Source: RGIG5612 sp045604025 (GTDB lineage: Bacteria > Bacillota > Clostridia > Lachnospirales > Lachnospiraceae). From it: a DNA stretch of 46,306 nt. The notes beneath the pieces were generated by a model. That model had not been told where the DNA came from. It saw only the letters and a program-made list of their open reading frames with translations, and searched no databases. The stretch is taken from assembly GCA_045604025.1 (NCBI GenBank), contig JAZUNG010000051.1:1-46306 (forward strand), given 5' to 3'. Positions 15,523 through 23,768 of the stretch are shown piece by piece. Position 1 is the stretch's first letter. Every line of letters begins with the position of its first letter. The position numbers and the translations under genes were made by a program.

Positions 15523-16473
15523 ATGAATGTGTCCAGGTATATTTGTGCTGTCCTTGCAGACAGTCCGGATTACGTCAACCGTTTTTTAATGTACTTCAAG
15601 CTCAACAGAAATCCTTCTTTTGAGGTGATCGGGTTTACCAGCCAGAAAGCTCTGGGGGATTATCTTTCAGACAGTATGGTTGATATATTGCTGCTTTCCC
15701 GGGATTTTGAATACAAAAACAATAAACTGACAAAACGAGAGGAGGAACCTGCAACAGGGTTAACACTGCACCTGGCGAACGTAAAAAGGATCGTATTCCT
15801 GGGAGAGCAGCAGGATCTGAGCAGCATACCCGGTCAGATCAACTGTTTCAGATCGATGAAGGAGATCTCTCAGGATATTGCAGAGATCGTTTCCGAACTG
15901 AAATCCGGTGAAGACCGTCTCTCGGAAAAACCTCCTGATATCTATTCGCTCTATTCCATGACCAGAAGCCAGGACCCGGCCGAGTTTGCCGAGAGACTGG
16001 CAGGAGCATTCCCGGAGGACTCCCATGTGCTCTACATGGATCTGGATACATTTTCCGGACTAGCTATCAGACTGGGAGCACCCGTTATCTCAGCCATGTC
16101 AGATTGTGTATTCAGTTATCTCTCTGACAGAGATCTGTTCAGAGATACTCTCACATCATCCATACGCAGCAGAGGACGGATAAGTATCCTGTGTGCACCT
16201 GTCTGCCTGAAGGACCTGGACGAGATATCATCTCTGGGATGGAGTGATTTTCTGAATCAGACTGCCTGGATAGGCGGATTTGACAAGATCATCATAAATA
16301 TCTCTGATTCCTGCAGAGATATGCCCGGTATCTTCGGGATCTCAAGAGAAATATATATTTTCGACAACGGCCAGAGTAATGAATATACGCAGTCCAGAGC
16401 TGCCGCTTTTCACAGATACTTTGAAAGCAGAGGACGGACCGACATTACAGAGAGATTCAGGAAGGCCATATAG
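15523..16473 (+). CDS. TadZ/CpaE-like pilus assembly protein
   Basis: This 316-aa cytoplasmic protein is first in the Tad operon, where TadZ/CpaE localisers sit. Its N-terminal half (about 1-125) looks like a receiver-like domain with alternating strands and helices and a Leu-Leu-Leu-Ser-Arg-Asp segment. The C-terminal half looks like a degenerate ParA/MinD fold: a hydrophobic strand before Met-Asp-Leu-Asp-Thr-Phe-Ser-Gly near residue 173, but no Walker A lysine loop. It probably positions the pilus machine at the cell pole. I rely on operon position as much as on sequence. Confidence 0.7.
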   Translation: MNVSRYICAVLADSPDYVNRFLMYFKLNRNPSFEVIGFTSQKALGDYLSDSMVDILLLSRDFEYKNNKLTKREEEPATGLTLHLANVKRIVFLGEQQDLSSIPGQINCFRSMKEISQDIAEIVSELKSGEDRLSEKPPDIYSLYSMTRSQDPAEFAERLAGAFPEDSHVLYMDLDTFSGLAIRLGAPVISAMSDCVFSYLSDRDLFRDTLTSSIRSRGRISILCAPVCLKDLDEISSLGWSDFLNQTAWIGGFDKIIINISDSCRDMPGIFGISREIYIFDNGQSNEYTQSRAAAFHRYFESRGRTDITERFRKAI

Positions 16474-16485
16474 AAAGGAACTGCC

Positions 16486-17679
16486 ATGAGTGAACTTACA
16501 AATGAACTCAGGACCAGACTTATACAGACTATAGATACAGAACGAAGCATCAGTAACGCAGAGCTGCATCAGATCATAGCCAGAATGGTAAACGGTGAAT
16601 ACCTGGGAACGATAACACCGGTCAGCGACAGACTGCGTACTGTAAAGGAACTGCAGAATTCCATCCGGGGTCTGGATATCCTCGAAGAACTCTTAGATGA
16701 CGGTGACATTACCGAGATCATGATCAACGGACCATCTGAGATCTTTATAGAAAAGGCAGGAGTTATCTCGGCATACAACGGATCTTTTTCATCCGCAGAG
16801 CGGCTCTCCGATATCATTCAGACCATAGTCAGTCAGGCAAATAAAAGGGTAAACGAGTCATCTCCGATAGTAGATACCAGACTGCCTGACGGCTCCAGGA
16901 TCAATGTGGTCCTTCCCCCGATATCTGTGGGAGGCGCATGTGTGACCATCAGGAAATTCCCCAAGGAAGCGATCACCATGGATACTCTTATTTCATTCGG
17001 CAGCATCTCGTCTGACGCGGCTGAATTTCTGAAGGTCCTGACCCGCTCTGGCTACAACATATTTATCAGCGGCGGAACCGGATCCGGCAAGACCACATTC
17101 CTCAATGCGCTGTCTGATTTTATTCCGAAGGATGAAAGGATCATAACCATAGAGGACTCTGCTGAACTGCAGATACGCGGAATAAAGAATCTGGTCCGTC
17201 TGGAGTGCAGGCAGGCCAATACAGAAGGTGAAAACGAGATCACCATCAGAGACCTGATCCGCACTTCGCTCAGAATGAGACCGGACAGGATCATAGTCGG
17301 AGAGGTACGGGGAGCTGAAAGCTTCGATATGCTGCAGGCTATGAACACCGGGCACGATGGCAGCCTGTCCACAGGACATGCCAACTCTCCCGCAGATATG
17401 CTGACCAGGCTGGAAATGATGGTCCTGATGGCAGCAGATATGCCTCTTGGCGCTATCCGCAGTCAGATCGCATCTGCACTGGATATCCTCGTTCATCTGG
17501 GAAGGCTTCCCGACGGCAGCCGCCGGGTCCTGGAAATATCAGAAGTCTGCGGTGTACACTCCGGCAGCATAGTCCTCTCTCCTCTGTTTGTTTACAGCGA
17601 CAGCAGCGGGAGTCTCGTCAGGACAGAAAACGAACTGCAGCAGACCAGAAAGCTGCAGCTTAAAGGAATAGCGCCATGA
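16486..17679 (+). CDS. tadA: TadA/CpaF secretion ATPase
   Basis: This 397-aa cytoplasmic protein powers assembly of the Flp pilus. It has the CpaF N-terminal part with Asp-Ile-Thr-Glu-Ile-Met-Ile-Asn-Gly near residue 75, the Walker A loop Gly-Gly-Thr-Gly-Ser-Gly-Lys-Thr-Thr near 196, an Asp/Glu-rich Walker B region around Glu-Asp-Ser-Ala-Glu-Leu, the His-box Thr-Gly-His-Asp-Gly-Ser-Leu-Ser-Thr-Gly-His and conserved arginines in Ser-Leu-Arg-Met-Arg-Pro-Asp-Arg. It starts 12 bp after the TadZ-like gene and its end overlaps tadB by four bases. Confidence 0.97.
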   Translation: MSELTNELRTRLIQTIDTERSISNAELHQIIARMVNGEYLGTITPVSDRLRTVKELQNSIRGLDILEELLDDGDITEIMINGPSEIFIEKAGVISAYNGSFSSAERLSDIIQTIVSQANKRVNESSPIVDTRLPDGSRINVVLPPISVGGACVTIRKFPKEAITMDTLISFGSISSDAAEFLKVLTRSGYNIFISGGTGSGKTTFLNALSDFIPKDERIITIEDSAELQIRGIKNLVRLECRQANTEGENEITIRDLIRTSLRMRPDRIIVGEVRGAESFDMLQAMNTGHDGSLSTGHANSPADMLTRLEMMVLMAADMPLGAIRSQIASALDILVHLGRLPDGSRRVLEISEVCGVHSGSIVLSPLFVYSDSSGSLVRTENELQQTRKLQLKGIAP

Positions 17680-18386
17680 AAAAAAGTCTTGTTAAAGAGC
17701 TGGCAGTGATCGCTCTGTTTGCAGTTATCCTGTTCCTTTTCTACAGGAGCTTTTGGGCATTTCTGCTGCTCCCCCCTGTAGTGGTCATATATCACAGGAA
17801 ATGCATGAAAGAAAGGAAAGCGCTGCGCAGCCAGGAACTCTCATTTCAGTTCAAAGATGCCCTTGAGTCTGTCACGGCTGCACTCAGGGCAGGTTACTCA
17901 TTTGAAAACTCTCTGTCAGAGGCAGCCAGAGAAATGGCTTCCCTGTATGGCAGCAAAGCAGCCATAACCAAAGAACTGAATCATGTATGCAGTGAGATCA
18001 GTCTCGGCATCAATACCGAAACCGCGCTGACCCACCTGGCAGAAAGAGCTCGGACGGAGGATATAGATATATTTGTCTCCGTATTCCGGATAGCACTGAA
18101 AAGCGGAGGAGACATGGTAGACATCATCAGGAAAACCGCCGGCGATATAACAGCCAGAATCGATACCAGGAATGAGATATCCGTCCTGATCAGCGCCAAG
18201 AAACTGGAACAGACGATCATGTCATTCATGCCCATGGGGATCATCATATATATAGGTATTGCATCCCCTGATATCCTGGCTCCGCTGTATGGCAACATCA
18301 CAGGCGTCATCATCATGACCATCTGTCTGTTCATATATGCCGCCGCATATTTTATCTCTGCAAAGATCATGGCGATCGAGGTGTAA
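17676..18386 (+). CDS. tadB: TadB, type II secretion F-family membrane protein
   Basis: This 236-aa inner-membrane platform protein of the Tad machine has two hydrophobic segments near the N-terminus (about 6-40). A cytoplasmic T2SSF domain follows (about 50-170) with Phe-Lys-Asp-Ala-Leu-Glu-Ser-Val-Thr-Ala-Ala-Leu-Arg-Ala-Gly-Tyr-Ser, then two C-terminal membrane helices. Its ATG overlaps the tadA stop (ATGA-type), and tadC starts one base after its own stop, so the three are translationally coupled. Confidence 0.92.
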   Translation: MKKSLVKELAVIALFAVILFLFYRSFWAFLLLPPVVVIYHRKCMKERKALRSQELSFQFKDALESVTAALRAGYSFENSLSEAAREMASLYGSKAAITKELNHVCSEISLGINTETALTHLAERARTEDIDIFVSVFRIALKSGGDMVDIIRKTAGDITARIDTRNEISVLISAKKLEQTIMSFMPMGIIIYIGIASPDILAPLYGNITGVIIMTICLFIYAAAYFISAKIMAIEV

Positions 18387-18387
18387 C

Positions 18388-19836
18388 ATGCTGACCATAT
18401 ATGTGATCATTATCTGCGTGATACTTCTGTTATCCGCAGTGTTCCATAAATACAAATCAGATATTTTTAAGCAACTGGCCCGCAAAGAGCACCCCCTAAA
18501 GTTTCTCTACCCGGCCGCTGCACGGGTCTATGACCTTGCAAAAGGTATCTTCAGGCTCAGACCATCAAAGACCTCACTTCTAATGAAACAGCTGTGCGTT
18601 AAGGAAAATATCGACACAGACATGTATGTTTTCACAGTCAGGAAGATTGCTTCAACCATCGGTATTATCCTGGCAGCGTGCGCAGCAGGGGTGCTCCTTT
18701 GTATAAACGACCAGAGCGGTCAGACCGTCAGCAATCTGGCCCGCTCACCCTATGGCACAGGCAATACTGTCTATCAGCTGGATGTGGACTATGAAGGAAA
18801 CAAAGAAAGCATAGATATCTCCATAGAAGCTGCCAGACGGACTCATGATGAGATCCTGGAGCTTTTTGACAAAAGCTATCCTGCAGTCATTAATGAAATG
18901 CTGGGAGAAAACGTATCAGCAGGACATGTCAGCTCACCGGTACATCTCATCAGTTCCTATGGGGACATCAAACTCTATTGGGAGATAGAAGACACATCTC
19001 TCCTGAGTTATAACGGAGAGATCACCGAAGATATCGAAGAAGGAGCCGATGTCCCCCTGCAGCTGTTTGTAACATTTACCCTGGATGATGTGTCTGAAGT
19101 CTTTTCAGTGCCGCTGGTGCTCTCCGCACCGTCCCTGACCGAAACAGAACGCCTGGCGATACGCATCGCAGAGGAGATCCGAAACAGCAATTCAGAATAT
19201 TCTTCTACAGTGGATCTGCCGGAAAGTGTTGACGGCGTCGCGGTCAGTTTTACCAGACCCCGGAGCTTCGACCCCAAAGCGCTGCTTATCATCACCATCA
19301 TAGCAGCCGGCTGTGTGTTCTTTTTATTTAATAAGAGGCTGGAAGACGCTGTAAAGAAAAGAAACGAACAGATGTGCATCGATTTTACAGAGATCGTATT
19401 CAAGCTCAGTCTGCTGTATGAAGCCGGACTCAGTATCTTCAGGGCCTGGGAGAGGATCGTCACGGAACACGAAGAATCTCTGTCTGGGAAAGGCCGGACC
19501 GAAGACCGCTATGCATACAGGGAAATGAAGCTGACACTGGAGCAGATCCGGAACGGAGCCAGTGAAGCAGAAAGCTACGGTCAATTCGGAAGAAGATGCG
19601 GACTGCACCAGTATATCAAGCTGGGAAACATACTGGAGCAGAACCTGACCAAAGGAGCCCGCGGCATGAAAGCACTGCTTCGTCAGGAGGCCCAGGATGC
19701 ATTTGAAGAACGCAAACGTTCAGCCCGAAGAAAGGGCGAAGAAGCCAGCACCAAGCTGCTGATACCTATGATCATGATGCTGATAGTCGTGATGATGATC
19801 GTGGCAGTACCCGCGCTCATGTCATTCAGCTTCTGA
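18388..19836 (+). CDS. tadC: TadC-like platform protein with a large extracytoplasmic insertion
   Basis: This 482-aa protein is the second T2SSF-family platform subunit. Its T2SSF domain lies in the last 160 residues (Asp-Phe-Thr-Glu-Ile-Val-Phe-Lys-Leu-Ser-Leu-Leu-Tyr-Glu-Ala-Gly-Leu-Ser) and ends in a final membrane helix. Before it, helices at about 2-18 and 90-110 flank the N-terminal part, and about 190 residues rich in acidic and polar amino acids (about 115-305) separate the second helix from the third. That segment should face outward; it is longer than I expect for TadC. The frame is open from 18337, but ATG 18388 directly follows the tadB stop and is the natural start. Confidence 0.85.
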   Translation: MLTIYVIIICVILLLSAVFHKYKSDIFKQLARKEHPLKFLYPAAARVYDLAKGIFRLRPSKTSLLMKQLCVKENIDTDMYVFTVRKIASTIGIILAACAAGVLLCINDQSGQTVSNLARSPYGTGNTVYQLDVDYEGNKESIDISIEAARRTHDEILELFDKSYPAVINEMLGENVSAGHVSSPVHLISSYGDIKLYWEIEDTSLLSYNGEITEDIEEGADVPLQLFVTFTLDDVSEVFSVPLVLSAPSLTETERLAIRIAEEIRNSNSEYSSTVDLPESVDGVAVSFTRPRSFDPKALLIITIIAAGCVFFLFNKRLEDAVKKRNEQMCIDFTEIVFKLSLLYEAGLSIFRAWERIVTEHEESLSGKGRTEDRYAYREMKLTLEQIRNGASEAESYGQFGRRCGLHQYIKLGNILEQNLTKGARGMKALLRQEAQDAFEERKRSARRKGEEASTKLLIPMIMMLIVVMMIVAVPALMSFSF

Positions 19837-19863
19837 TAAATAAATACTATAAGGAGGAAACCT

Positions 19864-20073
19864 ATGTTTATCATTCAATCAATCGCTAACTGCCTTCAGT
19901 CTGCAATGCAGCGGACTTCAGAAAAACTGGCAGACGACTCCGGGATAGGTGTGATAGAGATCATCCTGATCCTGCTCGTTCTGGTAGGACTGGTCCTGAT
20001 ATTCAAGGATCAGATCGTATCTCTGGCAAGAAGTATCTTTTCCAATATCAACACCCAGGCCGGAGGCGTATGA
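19864..20073 (+). CDS. Flp-type pilin (Flp1-like)
   Basis: This 69-aa prepilin is the probable major subunit of the Tad pilus. A 27-residue leader ends in Asp-Asp-Ser-Gly, and the mature chain would start Ile-Gly-Val-Ile-Glu, which puts the conserved glutamate at position +5. A hydrophobic helix of about 20 residues follows, then a short polar tail. AAGGAGG precedes the ATG. The cleaving enzyme is encoded by the prepilin peptidase gene at 22995. It overlaps the next gene by four bases. Confidence 0.88.
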   Translation: MFIIQSIANCLQSAMQRTSEKLADDSGIGVIEIILILLVLVGLVLIFKDQIVSLARSIFSNINTQAGGV

Positions 20074-22070
20074 GAAACATTTCCCGGCGCCTTCCCTGCG
20101 TCATCACAGTCTATATGTCTCTGATCCTGATCCTGGTGTGTGCACTTATCTTTACACTGATCGAATCAGCCAGGGTCAGTGGTATCAGAGCCCACCTGAA
20201 GAGCGTCACATATATGGCTGAAGACTCTGTTTTTGCAGGGTTTGCAGAGCCAGTATTTGACAGATACGGTGTAATGATGCTCTGGTGTCCGGACAGCGAA
20301 TTTGCAGAAAGATTCTCTTACTATGCAGATGCCAATCTGAACCGTTCATATATTAACGGACTTATGTATACCGATATCTACGGTGCCAGCCTCAGGGATG
20401 TCACACTGGAACAGGTCAGTCATCCTACTGATGAAGGGGGCCAGGTCTTCGCAGATCAGGTATATCAGTATATGAATTACTATCTGGTTGAAGACGCTGC
20501 AAAACGTATCCTCGAGAATGTATCTATCTTTGATCAAGGAGGCAAGGTCGATGCCTTTATGGAAAGGATCGAATCTTTTGGAAAGACGTTCCAAAAGGTT
20601 GAAGACGCAGTAGGCAAGGTCCGGGACAAGATCAACAAGGCCAAAGCAGTAGCCAAGGATCCTCAGATAATCCTGGAGCAGGCTGCTGAATATCTGGAGG
20701 CATTCGCAGACGGAGACGAAGACGCAGCCTCAGACTTTAAGAAAACCATGTCCGAACTGAAGAAAGCCAGGGATAAGTTGAAGTCCAGGCTCGAAGACGT
20801 CCAGTCTGCTGCCGACAGTTATTACGACTGTGTCGAAAAGGCTAGGGAGGCCGTAGAAGAACTGGAGAGCGTACTGGAGCTGGACAGGGATGAATTCGAC
20901 CCGGAGATCTACGAAGCAGTGGAAGAACAGGTCCGAGATATCCGTCAGAAATGTGCAGACACGGACTTTGATTACTATCTGGTAGGTGCAAATGAAGATA
21001 TCACCTCTGACTACATAGACAGGCTGAGCAGCCTGGATGAACTGTTTACTGCCACCAAAGACGCTCTGGATGAAGAAAATGCCGAAGACATAACGTCTCT
21101 GACAGATTACTTTCAGGATATTTTCTCAGACTTCAGTCTGGACAATCTGGGAGTCAATTTCGACGACAGCACCGTAGAAAAAGAAGACGACAGCTTCCTG
21201 TCTCAAGTCAGTGATTTCTTCAAGGCAGGTATCCTGGGGTTTGTTGCAGGAGAGGTGTCTGACAGATCCATCGATATCAGTGTGCTCCCATCAAAGACCT
21301 GTATGGAAGGGTCCGACCTGGACAATGAGAAAGAAAACATCCTGGAGGCGTCTCTTAACAAGGCCATCTATGGGGAGTATATACTGCAGCATTTCGGAAA
21401 CTGCAGCAACAATGACGGCAATGCACCTCTCTCATATGAGGCTGAATATATTCTGGGAGGAAGATCGTCAGACAGAGACAACCTGGCTGCGGTGGTAGGT
21501 GAGATCGTGCTGATCCGAACCGGATGCAACCTGATCAGCCTGCTGAAGAGTACCTCCAAAAAGGCTGAGACCTATGCGCTGGCCTCATCACTCGCCGGAT
21601 TTACGGGAATGCCGATAGTGATCAAGATCGTACAGATACTTGTCATGACAGCCTGGGCTCTGGCAGAGAGCATGGCAGATGTCAAAGCTCTGATCGGAGG
21701 CCACAAGGTCCGTACGATCAAGGACGACGAGGACTGGTATATCTCACTTGCAGGGATAAAGAATTTCGGTCAGGACTCCCTCAGCTCAGAAGGCAACGAA
21801 CGCGGACTGACCTATGAAGCATATCTCAGACTCCTGCTTCTTATGCAGGGACGGAAAAATCAGTATTTCCGCACCATGGACCTGATCCAGGCCAATATGT
21901 GTGACCAGGAAAATGAAGATTTTCGTATAAGTGACTGTATCTGTGCAGCCACTGCAGATGCTGTATACACCGCACCGCATCTGTTTACCACATTTCCATT
22001 TACCCAGGCAGTTCTGGGAATATCCGAAGGCAGATATGAATTTGATATCTGTCAGGATTATTCTTATTGA
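20070..22070 (+). CDS. DUF5702-type Tad-locus surface protein
   Basis: This 666-aa protein has one N-terminal membrane helix (about 10-32, preceded by basic residues), as in pseudopilin-like TadE/G proteins, followed by Glu-Ser-Ala-Arg-Val-Ser-Gly. A long acidic helical and partly coiled-coil region (about 150-400) is next, then a C-terminal domain with a further hydrophobic segment near 505-535. The form and position match the DUF5702 proteins of Firmicutes Tad loci. It is presumably exported and anchored and may be a minor component of the fibre or its assembly complex. The start overlaps the pilin stop (ATGA). Confidence 0.75.
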   Translation: MRNISRRLPCVITVYMSLILILVCALIFTLIESARVSGIRAHLKSVTYMAEDSVFAGFAEPVFDRYGVMMLWCPDSEFAERFSYYADANLNRSYINGLMYTDIYGASLRDVTLEQVSHPTDEGGQVFADQVYQYMNYYLVEDAAKRILENVSIFDQGGKVDAFMERIESFGKTFQKVEDAVGKVRDKINKAKAVAKDPQIILEQAAEYLEAFADGDEDAASDFKKTMSELKKARDKLKSRLEDVQSAADSYYDCVEKAREAVEELESVLELDRDEFDPEIYEAVEEQVRDIRQKCADTDFDYYLVGANEDITSDYIDRLSSLDELFTATKDALDEENAEDITSLTDYFQDIFSDFSLDNLGVNFDDSTVEKEDDSFLSQVSDFFKAGILGFVAGEVSDRSIDISVLPSKTCMEGSDLDNEKENILEASLNKAIYGEYILQHFGNCSNNDGNAPLSYEAEYILGGRSSDRDNLAAVVGEIVLIRTGCNLISLLKSTSKKAETYALASSLAGFTGMPIVIKIVQILVMTAWALAESMADVKALIGGHKVRTIKDDEDWYISLAGIKNFGQDSLSSEGNERGLTYEAYLRLLLLMQGRKNQYFRTMDLIQANMCDQENEDFRISDCICAATADAVYTAPHLFTTFPFTQAVLGISEGRYEFDICQDYSY

Positions 22071-22096
22071 AACCATATGCTCAAAGGAGGGGAGAA

Positions 22097-22993
22097 ATGT
22101 CCTTTCAGACTTCAAAATATCAAACCATTATCCGAGACATTCCTCACTATATTCATCCCCCGAATGACGAAAGGGCATTCCTGCCCTCCTTTGGGCTTTT
22201 TATAAGATGCAGGGCCAGTCTGACCATAGAGGCTGCTCTGGTCCTGCCGGTCTTTCTGTTCTTTGTGGCCTGCATGATACATTTTCTGTTGCTTATATCT
22301 CTGCAGAGCCATATCCAGCTGCATCTCGATGAAGCAGCCAGGCAGATAGGAAAGCGGGCTTATATTGCAGATGAGTCCGAAATACTGTCGCTGATCAGTT
22401 CCAATTCATTTACCATTCGGGCGGAGGTCCTGACGGGCGATCTGCCTGACCGTATAAACGCATCAAGAATACAGGACGGTACATCAGGCTTCTCAACATT
22501 TCTGTCCTCCTACGACAAGAGCTCTTCCGAGCTGGATGTCGTAGCTACGTACAACTACACTTTTCCATATATACCTGAAAGGATCGCTTCTTTCAGATTT
22601 CTTCAGAGAAGCCTGTGCCGGGCCTGGACCGGTGAGCCTCTCGCGGAGGCAAAGACAGAAGACGATGGATCCGGAGAAGGCAGGATAGTATACATCACCC
22701 CTGCGGGCAGGGCGTGGCACGCCACACCTCTATGTCACTATCTGGACCTGTCCATCAGACCTGTTTCCATTGACATTGTCTCCAGTCTGCGAAACGACAG
22801 CGGCGGAAGGTACGGCAGATGTAAATGCGTGACAGACACCGAGATGGTCTATATCACCAATTACGGTATCCTCTATCACTCTGATATCACCTGTTATGCC
22901 CTCAAGCGAACTGTAATGGCTGTGGATATCTCAGAAGTGGGCAGCAGACACCCATGCAAGAAGTGTGCTGCAGATGAAGCAGGAGGCAGCTGA
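22097..22993 (+). CDS. TadE-like pseudopilin with duplicated His/Cys motif
   Basis: This 298-aa protein carries the TadE signature Ala-Ser-Leu-Thr-Ile-Glu-Ala-Ala-Leu-Val-Leu-Pro followed by a membrane helix (about 40-70). The C-terminal half holds two tandem copies of a small unit: Val-Tyr-Ile-Thr, His, Cys, then a Cys-x-Cys or Cys-x-x-Cys pair, at about 193-245 and 253-293. These look like metal or disulfide sites. A TTG at 22067 overlaps the previous gene, but ATG 22097 has AAAGGAGG in front and is the better start. The 40 residues before the TadE signature are unusual. Confidence 0.78.
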   Translation: MSFQTSKYQTIIRDIPHYIHPPNDERAFLPSFGLFIRCRASLTIEAALVLPVFLFFVACMIHFLLLISLQSHIQLHLDEAARQIGKRAYIADESEILSLISSNSFTIRAEVLTGDLPDRINASRIQDGTSGFSTFLSSYDKSSSELDVVATYNYTFPYIPERIASFRFLQRSLCRAWTGEPLAEAKTEDDGSGEGRIVYITPAGRAWHATPLCHYLDLSIRPVSIDIVSSLRNDSGGRYGRCKCVTDTEMVYITNYGILYHSDITCYALKRTVMAVDISEVGSRHPCKKCAADEAGGS

Positions 22994-22994
22994 A

Positions 22995-23426
22995 ATGATC
23001 ATGACCATCATTTCCAGGACCGTACTGCTGTTGGTACTCGCAGGCGCTGCATTTATGGATGTCAGAGATCTGTCTCTGCCGATATGGTTTATCACTGCGG
23101 CAGGAGTGGTTGGGACCACTCTGCAGCTGATATCCGGCCAGGTTCTTTTCTATGAGATCCTGCTGGGACTCATTCCCGGACTCTGCATGCTGGGAGTATC
23201 ATTTCTTTCCCGCAGATCAGTCGGCCTGGGCGATGCGCTGATGATGACCGTGGCAGGAACATTTCTGGGATTTTCAGATACCGTCTGGCTAATGCTTGCT
23301 TCATTCAGTATATGTGCACTGGCATCTCTGTATCTGATGATCTTTCTGAAAAAGAAAGGAAGATCAACCATTCCGTTTATGCCTTTTATGCTCAGCGGAT
23401 ATATCTGCATCGCCGCTTTTATCTAA
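22995..23426 (+). CDS. Prepilin peptidase (TadV/CpaA-like)
   Basis: This 143-aa polytopic membrane aspartyl protease should cleave the Flp prepilin and pseudopilins. The first catalytic Asp is in Met-Asp-Val-Arg-Asp-Leu near residue 18 and the second in Gly-Leu-Gly-Asp-Ala near residue 78, the Gly-x-Gly-Asp motif of the family. The length fits TadV, which lacks the methylation domain of PilD. An ATG in the upstream gene extends the frame, but 22995 sits eight bases behind AGGAGG. Confidence 0.9.
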   Translation: MIMTIISRTVLLLVLAGAAFMDVRDLSLPIWFITAAGVVGTTLQLISGQVLFYEILLGLIPGLCMLGVSFLSRRSVGLGDALMMTVAGTFLGFSDTVWLMLASFSICALASLYLMIFLKKKGRSTIPFMPFMLSGYICIAAFI

Positions 23427-23447
23427 TACGGCAAAGGAGTATTCCAT

Positions 23448-23768
23448 ATGAACCGGCTAAATATAAAAAATATAGCGCGCCTCAGGGCGGACGCTTCATT
23501 CACCATTGAAGCTGCCATCATACTGCCGCTCACATTTGTGATGATAGTCTGGCTGATCAATGCTTCTCTGGGGATCCATGGCAGCTCTGTGGCGTTCAGT
23601 GATGCCCTATACCAGATCATTGACCAGGCGCCTGATGAAGCTGCGGTTGCTGCAGATTACAGAGACATTATCGATGTTTCACATCTGGACGGAAGAAACA
23701 CACTCTTAAAATACAAACTCCTGAAAGACGGAGTAAAGATCATTATCGGAGGACTGACAGATGAGTGA
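23448..23768 (+). CDS. Small TadE-like pseudopilin
   Basis: This 106-aa protein has a basic N-terminus, the signature Ala-Ser-Phe-Thr-Ile-Glu-Ala-Ala-Ile-Ile-Leu-Pro at about 16-27 and one membrane helix, with a polar C-terminal part of about 60 residues. It is shorter than usual TadE proteins. It starts 21 bp after the peptidase gene and overlaps the FHA gene by eight bases, so it belongs to the same operon. Confidence 0.75.
   Translation: MNRLNIKNIARLRADASFTIEAAIILPLTFVMIVWLINASLGIHGSSVAFSDALYQIIDQAPDEAAVAADYRDIIDVSHLDGRNTLLKYKLLKDGVKIIIGGLTDE

Noticed and set aside
22165..22206. A GC stem followed by TTTTT near the start of the TadE-like gene, resembling a terminator.
   Set aside because: It lies inside the coding frame just before the conserved TadE signature, the stem is only about four base pairs, and the operon clearly continues.
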